DNA of 64,000 nt from Thereva unica (Eukaryota; Arthropoda; Insecta; Diptera; Therevidae), in NCBI GenBank assembly GCA_949987705.1, contig OX465282.1:88772070-88836069 (forward strand), written 5' to 3'. A program made the translations under genes and the position numbers. The notes below the pieces were generated by a model, which saw only the letters and a list, made by a program, of their open reading frames with translations, was not told the DNA's origin and did not search any database. Position 1 is the stretch's first letter. Every line of letters begins with the position of its first letter. Of the stretch, positions 28,626 to 40,090 are shown piece after piece.

Positions 28626-31600
28626 AATATGTGTAAGAAGAAATTTTCAAACTAAAAAATTTAAAGGTGTTTTTGACTATGTGTTCTGTTCTGTGTTCTA
28701 TTAATGAGTAATTTAAATAAAATAACTCACTCACTCAACTCTAATCAAATATCAACCCACAAGCTTCCACGTTGTAATTATTTCACAGACTATTCAGCAG
28801 CAAGAGCAGTCATCTTACATGGCTCTTTTGTTCCCTTAATATTATTAGCACCCAGCCTTTTTCTGGTTGCCCTCGTTTAATATCCCCTATTCCATTGTTT
28901 CCCTTCGCCTGTTGTATCCATTTGTATCGAGCATATTCCGAGTTTCCTTTTCATGCCCAAATAAATGATACTTATTAAATAAAAAGGCTTCTGTTAAACA
29001 ATTATTACTCTATAAGAAGAACAATATGCAATTAAACGTGTATTAATTTGGTCCAGCAAAAGGTCCTGGTTTTAATTCTTTTGCATTTTTTACATCCATC
29101 AATGGGTAGACAACGCCTACAGCACGATGAAGGCATCGCTTGATTTTGAAACACAAGTCAGGTAAAATTCTTTGGATTCCTTTAAGACTTTAAGTTATCT
29201 AAAGCAATCATTATTTTTTTATAATTATCCAAAAGAAATTTGAACCCGCTGCTGTTAATGTCAAAGGGCGCCTGATTCGAGTGAACTTCAAAAGTCCTCG
29301 GAGATGTTCAGGAGTATCTAATATCAACATCACCAAACCAGCAACAATTTTACCAACGGAAATTTCTTCTGCAAATTTTACGCAAAAAGGTTAAAAGTTT
29401 TTATTCTGTAATTTTCGTGAAATTCATTATCAGGCAGAAGGGGGTGCCAGTCAGCAAGAGATTTTCCGGTGGGCTCATTCATATTCTCGCCTCATTCGAC
29501 CTTTGGAGGATTGGGTGGCACAAGGTCTTCCCGGGGCAGTTGGAGCTCTCCTTTCCCGTAAGTTTGTAGCATCCCAAATCTTACACAAGCTCAGCTCCAC
29601 GTCCCTTTTCTCTTGAAAAATGGAAAATATATTCCTTTTTGATTCGTCACTCACACCCTCACATCAAATCGTTGCCTGCACTGGGAATCCTTCACAAGGA
29701 AAATCGGGGGTTTTCCTTATTTTTGAGAGAGTGGGAGCGGTAGCGTTCTCCTGTTCATTCACTAAAAGGACCTACATTTTGGGGGTGCATCGGTTGTCTG
29801 TGACCTAGTTTCCTACTGACACATAAACACGGCAGCGTTGTAAGTGTAACTTTAAGGACGAAGTTTACGGCATCCCATGACGTAAGTTGTGACGTCATGG
29901 CAGGCCCAGATGCCACGGAATGCTGTTGAAGTTTTGTTACAGGGTGTGACCAGAAGCAGCGAATATTGAAAAAAAAAGCAAAAATAAATTAGGGTAGTTT
30001 TAGGCCGCAGAGCTTTTTCGGGATGAAACAAGGAACCGTAATGGATTCTGCTCACAGGATTTGTTTCTTGGTCCCTTCAGGCTAATGTGGCGATGCTGAG
30101 GAGTAGAGAGGATTGAGGAAGAATACTGGTAAATAGGGCATTGTACCCTAGCGGCTTTGTGCTTGCCATAAGTGAAATAATGTTCTACTTTCTTCCTTGG
30201 GACTACGTGACTTTTCAGCCATATTTTTGAGAGTGCGCTCGTGTTTGTATGGTGTGAGTGGAGGGCATGCTATCAGTCACGTGGTTTGTTCTATTTTTAG
30301 ATACATTCATCTGCCTTTCTTGAATGAATCTTGTATGAACTGGAGTCGAAAAGAATCTATTTTTAGAATAAAAATTGATACCATCCCCCTAGTCTGATAG
30401 TGACAGCAAATCACTTTGATCTTTATTATGCCAATTAATGGTCTGCCAGTGTATCTTAGCGATGCTCATAACGAAATTAACAGTCAACCAAAGAGGACGG
30501 ATGCTGAAATTATTGCCGCTCCATCCTCAAAGATGTTAAAAGGCCTACCGAAATTACGGTCATAGCAGCAGGAAAATGGGGTTTCAATATTGTAGATTGT
30601 AGAAGATAGTGACGTCAGATGAAGACACTAATTTTGACTGAATTCCCTTTGGAAGGGTTATTGATAGAGGAACTTTCCGATAAGTTAAAGAAAATCACGG
30701 TTGTTGTTAGGTTCCTTTTGGCAGACGTGATGGGTTGCTATGAGCTGAAATAATGTGGTGCTTTTGCAATATCACGAGTTGGGAGACACCAAATATTTCA
30801 GATAATGAGATTTCCGTATTCCAGAATAAAAGTCAACTGGTTTTGCTGGTATGATGAGATATTTTAGAGTAATAATTTCAAGCCATGTTAATTCATGCAG
30901 CCGCAAGATGTTAATTTATTTAAGTGGGGGAATTTACTTTTCATATACGGATAGATTCGGCACTTAAAGCATACTCAAAAAAATTATAATAATAATAAAG
31001 TTATAAATAAGATTTAAGTAGTTATTTAAGAAGAATTAAATATATTTTATTTAATCCATGCTTTAGTGCTGGGGTGACCAGCCCAAATGCGCGCCACTTC
31101 GAAAATGCATGAAAATGGTGATTAAAATTTAATTTAATATAATTTAGGGAGAAAGCTCCAAAGTTGTGCTGCGAAGACAAAGAAAGGACCAATTGACGTG
31201 CGGAAGCGCGGAATTATTAAATTATTATTTTTTGAGGAATTGCGAAAGCTGCATAAACCAGCTTGCTCTTCTGTAGGATATCATGAAAGAGTCGCAAAAG
31301 CCTATACTCACCATAGTCACTTAAGGCTCTATTACATTGAGCGAAATTACGAGCTAATAGCCGGCGAGTTTAGTGCGATAGTAAGATGACACTCAACACT
31401 TTCCACTCGCTCAGTAGCCAACTAGCTAGCGCGAGCTAGTTCTACCTTTTTGTAGTCAATGAAACCAAATAATGAGATACTCGTAGCTAGTTCGCTTGCA
31501 ACTTAGATGGCACACGACTAGTGAACTAGCTAACAAGCCCACACGCCAGAGAGTAAAAGTATACCCGGCTTTAAACTTTCTCGGCCAGATTGTTTATAAT

Positions 31601-31840
31601 CGAGCCTTTAGAGAGCAGCGTAGGGTGAAATATGATAAAAGCGGCGCTCACAATCGTTAAACCCTACTTCGAGTTCATCGGTGCATGAGGAAAGAGAGAA
31701 GGTTAGATGAAGATGAGTAAGGCTTCAAGCAAATTCATACGCACAGCTCTTTTCAACAAGTCATGATAACGAAGTTTAAACAGGAATCCGTAGGTTTTAA
31801 TAACAATGAAACTAGTGTGATCGTAGTAGGCCATGCTGCT
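28626..31840. other. Low-repeat stretch with weak exon-like open segments
   Basis: This is the longest part of the window without a clear transposon. Open, protein-like segments next to splice-like sites occur at 28790-28838 (after TATTTCACAG), 29110-29160 (before CAGGTAAAA), 29236-29389, 29434-29557 (before CCCGTAAGT) and 30428-30565 (frame beginning MPINGLPVYLSDAHNE). No single consistent reading frame joins them all, and I recognise no product. From 31.3 to 31.6 kb there are many CTAGCTAG-like palindromic words without a clear element border. Confidence 0.35.
29236..29557 (+). CDS. Candidate two-exon piece of an unknown gene
   Basis: Segment 29236-29389 is open (starting KFEPAAVNVKGRLIRVNF), ends at AAAAAG|GTTAAA, and could join 29434-29557, which follows an ATTATCAG acceptor and ends at CCC|GTAAGT. 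The joined frame stays open for about 92 codons. Against it: the intron would be only 44 bp, the upstream segment 29110-29160 does not join in frame, and no domain is recognisable. I list it as the best host-gene candidate only. Confidence 0.2.
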
Positions 31841-32111
31841 CTTCAGTACCACCCACTGACATATAGAATGGACTGCTCATGAGGAATTTTTCATGGCAGC
31901 AATTTGTTCCATAGGCTACAAACCTTTTTCACTCCATGTAAACACCGGAATCACTTTTGAAATTTACATTTTATTAAATACATACTTAAACCATTAAAAC
32001 AACACAAATATTTTGTTTTAAAAAATTAATAAACACTATTTTCACTTTTTCACCTTTTAAAATGCCTTTTTTTCATTAATTTGCAAATTTTATGTGTATC
32101 TGATTTAAGTT

Positions 32112-34345
32112 TATTTATTTATTTACGCCAAACAAGGCACACTTAAATATACACAGGAAAAATGACTATAGCTAAAGTAGTTTACAGTCTAACATTATTA
32201 TCACAGAGTATATCTTTATAACATATTAGTTATAGTGTTAGTTCAGGTAATTCGGATGACAGGAAGGATATCAATTTTTTCTTAAAGGATAATTTGCTAA
32301 TTTCAGGGGAGAAGCAGGATCTGTGGCCATTGAAAATTATGCAACATCTCTTGATGGGCTCGTTCTTTCCATACTCGGTCCGATGAGAACATTCCCTAAG
32401 CATTTTCGTATGCCTATTGTGTCGGACATCGTCGTTAACTTTGATCCTGTCTGACAGAAACTGATCTTTGATCTTATCGTTTAAGACATCCAAATTAAAG
32501 CATGAAATAAGCAGCTTACGCCTATTAAACAGTGGCATGAGATCCAACATTTTGAGCCTGGCTGTGTAGGGCGGTAGGCTATGGAATTCACGTGAGTCGT
32601 ATAGATTTCTCAGAGGAAAGAGTAGAAACTTCTTTTGCACTGACTCAAACCTACTACTGCTTACCTGGTAAATAGGATTCCAGATCGGGCATGCGTATTC
32701 TAAAATTGGGCGTACTAGTCAAATTCCTTGGCTCTTCTCTTTATAAAGCCAAGAAGTTTGCTAGCTCTTGCAATAATATTATCGTAGTGCAAATTAAAAT
32801 TTAATTTATTGTCCAGGACAATACCTAGATCTACAATTTGATCAACGCGGTCTAATACCTTGCCGTTGAGATAATAGTATTGCAACTGCATGCCCTTAAT
32901 ACGAGAGAAGGTAATTACGTGGCATTTACTGGTGTTTAGTTGCAGTTTATTGGTGGAGCACCAGTCCTGTAAGGTATTCAGTTTCGACTGAAGGAGAGTT
33001 ACGTCAGCGCGCGACTTTATGACACAATATATTTTGAGGTCATCGGCATAAAAAAGATGTCGTATATTCCTTAGTTTTAATGACAGGTCTGAGATGAATA
33101 TATTAAATAAAAGTGGGCCAAGATGACTACCCTGAGGGACTCCGGAAGTTACTTCGATTTCTTTTGACAGAAATCCTTGAAATCTAACGGCTTGTATTCT
33201 TCCGTTAAGATATGATTCTATCCATCTTAGAACAGGCCCAGATATTAAAAATTTTAGTAGTTTTGTTACTAAAATATGGTGGTCGACACGGTCAAAGGCC
33301 TTACTGAAGTCAGCGTAGACAGCATCGATTTGATGACCGTTCTCCATACCACATAGTAGTTCGGAGGTTAGTGTCATAAGGTTAGTAGTAGTCGAGCGCC
33401 CTTTTCTGAAGCCATGTTGTTGGTCATTGAGGGGCGGATCAATTATTTGGGCAATCTTATCGTAAACAAGCTTTTCGAATAGTTTAGGAATTGCTGATAA
33501 TATTGCAATGCCCCTGTAGTTGTCCACCGAATGCTTATTAGATGCTTTGTGAATTGGTATGAGGTATGATTTTTTCCAAATTTTAGGAAATTTTCCTAAC
33601 GATAAGGATTTGTTGAAAAAAAGATGGAGGGGAAACAGAATTTGAGTTGAGTAGCACTGCAGAAATCAAGGAGGCAGATTGTCAGGACCGTGACCTTTAT
33701 TGATATCTAGATTGTTTAAACCTGTCAGGATGTCTTCGACGGATAAGGATATGTTATCCATAAGAGTTGAAGTAACAGTGCGCGTATGAGTTAGGTCTGT
33801 GTGTGTTGTATCAGATTTTGGACAAAAGATTTCGGTAAACCTGTCAGCAAACATGTTACAAATTTCCTGTGGGCAAGAGGAGTGTTTACTGCCATTGGTC
33901 ATTGTAGTTGGATATCCTAAGTTTTTTCGTTTTATATTAACGAAATGAAAGAATTACCAAGAGAATTCGGAGTGCGCAAAAATTTGGTGTAGACCATTTC
34001 CATAAAAGGGGTCGATAAACTTTATATCGATAGCATTAGTAACGTTAATCGGAAGTAAACAATTGTCTTCCTCGTCGAGGATAAAAGATATTTTAGGGCG
34101 ATTAAAGTCTCCTAAAATAAATATGTCGTCGCAATTGGAGAGGGATTCGTTAATATCATCTAATATATGAAGTAATTCATCATATTTAGATTCCTCAGAG
34201 TTAGGGGGTATGTAAAAAGTGCCGAAGTATGTGTGTTTCCTGCCCGATTTAACTCGCACGAAAACATGCTCAAAATAATTTGAACTTTTAGTTGCGATTA
34301 GTTCACTATTTAAGGGGTCCTTGACCGCTATAAGAACACCTTAAC
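32112..34345 (-). pseudogene. Non-LTR retrotransposon family C (CR1/Jockey-like), internally deleted
   Basis: Read on the minus strand: an endonuclease fragment with GDFN (34259-33954), then after an evident deletion the linker (33902-33666, ending GHGPDNLPP), then the RT (33527-32715) with YRGIAILS, QHGFRKGRSTTTNL, YADFSKAFDRVDH, SGVPQGSHLGPLLFNIFI and the intact catalytic FYADD, and the C-terminal block (32640-32230). It ends in a short AAAT tail near 32126-32112. The 5' end is truncated near 34345. Stops and shifts separate the pieces, although the RT core is open for 270 codons. It is a separate family from A and B. Confidence 0.83.
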
Positions 34346-34599
34346 GCCTGTTTTAGCAACTGACATTCTGTATGTCAAAATCCGCGGGCTATGGGGAAAA
34401 GAGCAAAAGATATAAACATCACTATACCCGTCTATTTTTTTCTAATTGATTTAACCTGATTTTATTTCTGTCTGATTTTACTTCTGAGTGCTTCTGTCAG
34501 TTTGGGGGTCTATGGATGAGTGAGACAACTATACTTTTGGGTGCCATCGATTTGTTTGGAATAATTTCAGATGAGCAGTCCATTATTATATGTCAGTGG

Positions 34600-35440
34600 T
34601 ACCACCCCAAAATTTCATTCTTTATAAGCGCAAACCGAGAGTAGAAATGTCAGGATGAACAGCAGCAGAGTGAGAGAAAGAAATACACTGGGATTTCGAA
34701 GGATTTAGCTGCAGAAATTTAATGACAACCAATAGAATACATGACGCAAGTACACATATTATTTCATCTCTTGGCACAGGGAAATAAAGCTGCACATCGT
34801 CTGCATACATACAGAATCTTAGGATATCGTTAGTAAAAATACTGAATAAAAGTGACCCAAGAATGGAGTCATGGGGGACTCCGGCGTGGAGTTGGGCATT
34901 TGAAAAACTTTAGCCACCTATGTAGTTTAAATTTTTGAGTTAGATAAGAAACTTTGCAAAAGCTTAAGAGAGAAGAAAGACCAAAATATGCTTGTGCGGA
35001 CAGTTTTTGCGGAAGCAGGAAGTGATTGAAGGCTGTGATGTTTACGAAAGCCAGATTACTATATTTATAAGTTTAAGACGTTCAGAATACACAATTATTT
35101 GAGTAGCCATCATCTTTTCAAGAAGCTTTGCCAGAAATGGAAGAATACTGATAGGCCGAAAATCGGAGGAACTGGTAGGAGAAGGGAACTTTTGAATAGG
35201 TATGATTAAAATATGCTTCCAAATCGAGGGAAATAGGCAATAGACGAGGAATGAGAATTTTTAAGAGGCAAGGTGAAATGTAATGGTGTAGTCCAAAATG
35301 ATTTCACATAAAAGAAGCACATTTTAAAAAGAGCAACTAAAGTTAAATTATGAAAAAAGGAAAGAAATCCAAAGGAACTAAGCCTTTGCCATGCAAAGAG
35401 CGGGGTAAGTCCATCAATTTCGGCTATTAATCTCAATATA
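34600..35440 (-). pseudogene. Non-LTR retrotransposon family D, degraded RT fragment
   Basis: On the minus strand, GVPHDSILGSLLFSIFTND and MYADDVQLYFPV (about 34890-34770) are followed by LQLNPSKSQCISFS. Upstream, PISILPFLAKLLEKMMATQI (about 35170-35100) and FVNITAF-like sequence are recognisable in shifted frames. These are reverse transcriptase motifs of a Jockey/R1-like element, clearly different from family C. It is heavily mutated. Confidence 0.7.
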
Positions 35441-36103
35441 ATTGGCTTTCAGGGAGGAGTACATATACTTAAAATAATAAGATATTCCCGAAAATCGATA
35501 TTCGTAAAACTTGGATCCCAAATTTAATATTTTACATTTTTTTTTTTTTCAATTTTGGGTGGGCTTAATTTCAATCTCTTTCTTGTATTTTTGCTTTGGT
35601 TGGTTTTGGTTTCTTATGAGGTAGATTGAAATACAAATTCCTTGCATCTTGACTACAAAACTTCGATTTGTAATAGTTTTCAAAAGGTTGCCCAATTGTT
35701 ATAAGTATATAAAACAGTAACTGACCGACAGACAACGCACAGCCCAGAGCGCTGGACCCATTGGGCTGAAATTTTACAGTGTATCGCTATAATGACGTGG
35801 ACATCCTCTAAGAAGCGATTTTTCGAAATTATTCGTTAATAATTGTAAGTAGTTTGTGGAAATCCACTTGATCAATACTGGAAGGTATATACATATAAGA
35901 AAAACAATAAAATTTCGCACAAAGAATTATTTAATAATTTTAATGCAATATGAGTAAAGCTAAAAGGACGCTGTATTATAGACCGGGCTAGATAGTTTTT
36001 AGCTATAATCGCCGAGTCTTGAAAAGATTTTGTTCCTAAAGATATAATACAAATCAGCTGTGAGTATATATATGTATGTCTAGAATTTAAATGGGTTTCT
36101 TGA
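35441..36103. other. Spacer with one stray Helitron satellite monomer
   Basis: There is no gene. Bases 35697-35840 repeat the left edge and first monomer of the Helitron array (described separately). The rest is AT-rich without features. Confidence 0.5.
35697..35840 (+). repeat. Orphan monomer of the 118-bp satellite with its flank
   Basis: GACAGACAACGCACAGCC, GCTGAAATTTTACAGTGTAT and GACGTGGACATCC followed by AAGCGATTTTTCGAAATT match the region 22427-22550, including the non-tandem lead-in TATAAAA.AGTAACTGAC. It is a single, diverged copy. Confidence 0.8.
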
Positions 36104-36620
36104 ATAAGGGGTCGTCCATTAATTACGTGAAGCGTTTAGCGGGGAGTGGGTTGAGCCGAATCTCACCCAATCTCACGTGGGGAAGAGGGCGGGTCTCGGC
36201 AAATATCGCGTAATTTGTTTTCCTCAAGAAACAGTGTAAAATTGCTAGAAAACTGGGTTAAATTAAGTTAAACATGTTTCTCCACTAAAGACCTCCGTTC
36301 ACTTACAGGCCGCCGACAGGCCAGGTCGGCAGGCATGGGCCGATGAAGGCCACACAATACTCAGTCTGACTAAGGGATGAGGATTTCAGGTATCCCCTGT
36401 CAGGCCGTGACTTGTAGGTGACGTCGTGATTCCCTACAGACACACAGGCGCAGACGACAGTTTAGCATAGCACGTTCTTAATTCAAGTGCAAAAATGTTT
36501 ATGACCTCAACGAAAACTTTAAAGTGACTGGAAAAACTTTTAAAATACACAGACCACGATGCGCAGGCGGCGCGAAGAAATTAAATGTATGGGAAATTCT
36601 CTCGTAGGCGGCAACTGTCA

Positions 36621-37049
36621 CCAAAGTGTAGTAATAACAAGTCTTTCATCTTCATACAAAAATTTCCGACCGTTGATTGTGTGCGTGCATATATGAACAT
36701 CACTGCTGAGCAAAACTCAACGCATACTTCGTGAATTCAGCGAGACAAAGCCAGATTCTGTCTTTACGGTAAAGTATGCAGAACAGAAAAGCAAAGATAA
36801 TTGAATCAGCTGTCAAAATTGAAATCATCAAAACAAACGAGCAAATATGCACAAACACATCAACATTATCCCTATAGAAACTCATAAAATTTTCCGACTT
36901 ATGGTTGTATTCCAGCCAGCGCGTATAAAAATGTTGCATTCTCTCTCTGATAGCCTGACATCGTCATTTGAAAAACTTGTGCATGCAGCTATTCGCCTTT
37001 CACTCATTAACCATATGAAGATGAAAGACTTGTTAATTTCTAGACTTTG
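36621..37049. mobile_element. MITE family M, copy 1 (nested)
   Basis: About 36 bp at the left (AAGTGTAGTAATAACAAGTC, then TTTCATCTTCATA) is repeated inverted at 37013-37049. The interior matches 58031-58358 closely, including GTGCATATATGAACATCACT and GCGTATAAAAATGTTGCATT, which shows a dispersed family. No coding content. Confidence 0.75.
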
Positions 37050-37059
37050 CTGTCACCTG

Positions 37060-37829
37060 CCTTAATAGCCTTATGACACTGGCTTCATCGTAGGCTGAAA
37101 ATACTGCCTTGGCTAGGCTGAAAACTGAAAGAAAAAATTCAAAGGAGATTTTCCCATATGTAAGAGTGAGAGGAATATACTCAAACTTTTCTCGGCTGAA
37201 TTTTAAGTGTTATAAAAAGTCTATAAAACTGTTATAAAAAGCATAGGAAAAGAATGAAATTCATGTTCTTTTTTCTATGCTTCTTATAACAGTTTGCTAC
37301 ATCTCTAGACTTTTTATAACAGTGAGTGAGAATCAAAATAAATTGAAGTAATAAATTGGAATAATTATAATTGAAGTGGCAGCAAATATAATTGAAGTGA
37401 GAATAAATAATATTTTATTGAAGGGTAAATTTTTAGAATTGGGGCTCCGGAGTAAAATCGCTCCAAACAATTTTTGATGTGTTTAGTGTGATTTTTAATT
37501 GCCCCAAAGTAATTTCTAATGATGGGAGACATATTTTTGTTATTGCAACGGGCGGGTGCGCGTTGCGAATTCAACTGATGTTGACCATGTTTAATATTAA
37601 ATACAATAAATTTAAATTAATTTAATTTTAATCATGATAAATTTGAATATTTCAAATATTTCCAACGGATTTCTTCTCCCCTTAACAACTATCTGTTATA
37701 ATAATCAGATAATCGTTCTTACTCTCACATGCTATCTCTGTCCCACAGTATAACAGATTTCGTCATTTTCAGCCTAGCAAAGGCAGCATTTTCAGCCTGC
37801 GATAAAGCCAGTATCATAAGGCTATAAGG
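37060..37829. mobile_element. TIR element with ends of about 65 bp and internal hairpin
   Basis: The left end CCTTAATAGCCTTATGACAC through GGCTAGGCTGAAAA (about 37125) is matched inverted at 37766-37829 with a handful of differences. Inside, 37208-37321 folds into a second hairpin built from GTTATAAAAAGTCT and AGACTTTTTATAAC arms. There is no transposase. It abuts MITE family M. Confidence 0.7.
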
Positions 37830-38140
37830 CGGCTCCGGACTCCATGAACACTCGTGAACAAGCGTGAACGCGAATGTGGATGGTTTTCGTGCCTAGTTCA
37901 CGCCTTGCTTTTAGTTTCGAGTTGATACGGCTTGAATTCGTGCCGCAAACTCACGGCTTGAGACTGATTAGAAGTTACGCAAAAATCGACTCACGTAATT
38001 TATGGACCACCCATAAGGGAAATATCATAGTTGAGGTTCTTAAAATGTTTTTTAATTACAATCTTCTATTATTCGAGATCAGGGGTCCAACATTTAAAAA
38101 TGCAAATTTTAACTCTTCAATAGCCATTTCTCTATTAGTG

Positions 38141-38600
38141 TGAGAATAATAAATCGAAAATGTTGCTGCCCTTTTCGTTCATCCATAATTTTACAAAGTT
38201 TAGCGAAGCTAATAGCAAACATTTTTTGAGAAAATTTAAAATGTCATCATATTTCCTAATAAATTCCATATTAGTATTGGTAGGAGTGTTGTCTTTGAGC
38301 CTTTCAAAGTAAGATTTTTTATAATTAAGTGAATTTATTAGAACATTTTCCGATTGAGGTAGGCTAGGGAAATTAGATATTTCAAAAGGGTTTGAATTTT
38401 TGTTGCGAATTTTATCGATGGCAATAGTGTCAGTCTTAAAGAGTTCGACATTTCTAGTGTAGCTGTACTTCTATAGCTAGCTGAGTGACAGTTGCAATTA
38501 ACTGAGTATGGAGTGACAGCTTTCACCTTTGGTAATTTCTTGGGTAAGTGGTTAAAATTACTTTTAACACTCTTATCTATAATCGTGGCCCCAATTAATA
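38141..38600 (-). pseudogene. Unidentified protein remnant
   Basis: The minus strand has an open frame of about 105 codons with no start codon in place (about 38455 to TAA near 38140). It contains VELFKTDTIAIDKIRNKN, FEISNFPSLPQSENVLINSL and YKKSYFERLKDNTPTNTN. A frame that overlaps in another phase (38619-38460, with HLPKKLPKVKAVTPYSV) may be its upstream part after a one-base shift. I do not recognise the protein; it could be ORF1 of a retrotransposon or a decayed gene. Confidence 0.35.
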
Positions 38601-39535
38601 GTAGAAGAATGCTTGACAATTTCTACATTGTAAAATAATATTTTATATTAATTCTCTCCCTTCTGACTCGATGATGTAAAAAATACATACATATGTACAT
38701 ATTTAACCTTTGCAATTTCAGATACTAAAATTTTATGCGAAAATTGAAAAATAAACAAGTCAAGTGCAATTTCTTTTCTCCTCGAGAAAGGGTTTGTGAA
38801 TATTTTAATTTTAATAATTTTTATGCCAGGGTGCAAGACACGGAAGAAATTAATTAAATTTTCAGGGGTTTAAGGAAAACCAACACCCTTTAATTTAATA
38901 TTAATGTTGTGGGTCTAAGTTCTTAAGGAGTGAAGGTATGGACTTTAATTCCGCATTGTTAAACTTTTTTTAAATAGGACCGTATGTTCATTAGGGTATT
39001 TCAAGTAAAGTTTAGTTACACGCGATTTGGTGCCTAATTAAAATCTTTTATTGACTGTTTGAAATTTGTTTATTTAAATTAACGTTAACATTTTCAAAGA
39101 TAATTGGGGGACAGAACCTCGTTCCGATTTTTTCGTTAGCTGCGCTCTACCCTTCGGGATTGATTGTCTTCTCCTCATTATTGGGAATTTGTTGCTTCAG
39201 GTGACTTAATCCTCCTTCTTTTGTTTTTTACGTTAACTGTAATCTAGGCTTCCTCATCAGGTATATTCAACGCTGTACAGTGCCGGCGGATCGTGTTGCG
39301 CTCCAGTGGGTAGTCAAACAAACAAACTGTGATGATCGACCAGATTCTTACTTTTAAAACATACTTGGAGGATGTCACGGATAAAATCTCTGCTATTTCT
39401 ACAACATTTCCTATAATGCTGCACAACGTAGGGGATCAAACCAACCCGTTGCCTTCTGATAGTGAGGGGGGTTAGCTTAGTCTAGCTTTACCCACTTCCA
39501 GTGTGGGCAGCAGAATTTAAGAAAAGGGTTAAAGC
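38601..39535. other. Unassigned stretch
   Basis: There is no supportable gene or repeat partner. A 60-codon minus-strand ORF (39426-39244, containing LERNTIRRHCTALNIPDEEA) has protein-like composition but no recognisable domain. Confidence 0.35.
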
Positions 39536-39537
39536 TA

Positions 39538-40088
39538 CCCAGTGGGAAATGGAGTGCTCTAAAGACAATAGAGGAACACTCCCATGGAAACATGGAATGC
39601 TCCTTTTCCGCTCCCTCTCCATATATATTTTAACATTAGATGTCCGCCTAGTCTAGCACTCCATTTGAGCTCCCATAGAAGCACTCCTGCATCGATGTAG
39701 TTGGAGACAAGAGGAGCATGATAGAGCTTTTTTTAAATATCTAAAGTACAGGTCAACATTGAAGTACCATAAGAACAATTTAATATTTAAAAAATAGCTT
39801 GACGGCCTATTCAATCTACGACTATTTATAAATATTGAGAGACAGGACAATTTTCACTCTCTAATCAAAACTTCTATATTTCAGTCAAACACAGTTTATG
39901 ATCTGATGAAATTTTCCTTAATTTTACGTTTTCAGTAGTAATGGTGAGTCATCGCATCAATACAGTTTTAAGTTTTGAGCGTGGTCTATTCAATTTCTTA
40001 AATATCTCCAATAATGCTCCCTTGGGAGTCCATTGAGAACCCTCCAACTTCCCTCTTTTTGGGAGTGCTCCCAATTATTCCCGCTGGG
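39538..40088. mobile_element. TA-target MITE (mariner-like ends)
   Basis: The left end CCCAGTGGGAA and the right end TTCCCGCTGGG form an 11-bp inverted repeat with one mismatch, flanked by TA on both sides (39536-39537 and 40089-40090). GGGAGTGCTC / GAGCACTCC words recur inside both ends. No coding region. Confidence 0.72.
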
Positions 40089-40090
40089 TA

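Larger units (their letters stand above)
36109..38012. mobile_element. 1.9-kb TIR element with 5-bp target duplication
   Basis: The left end is GGGTCGTCCATTAATTACGT and the right end, reversed, is GGGTGGTCCATAAATTACGT, so the first 22 bases pair with three differences. ATAAG flanks both ends (36104-36108 and 38013-38017). There is no transposase. Two other inverted-repeat elements lie inside. The superfamily is not clear: a 5-bp duplication is unusual and these ends are not those of Transib. Confidence 0.75.
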
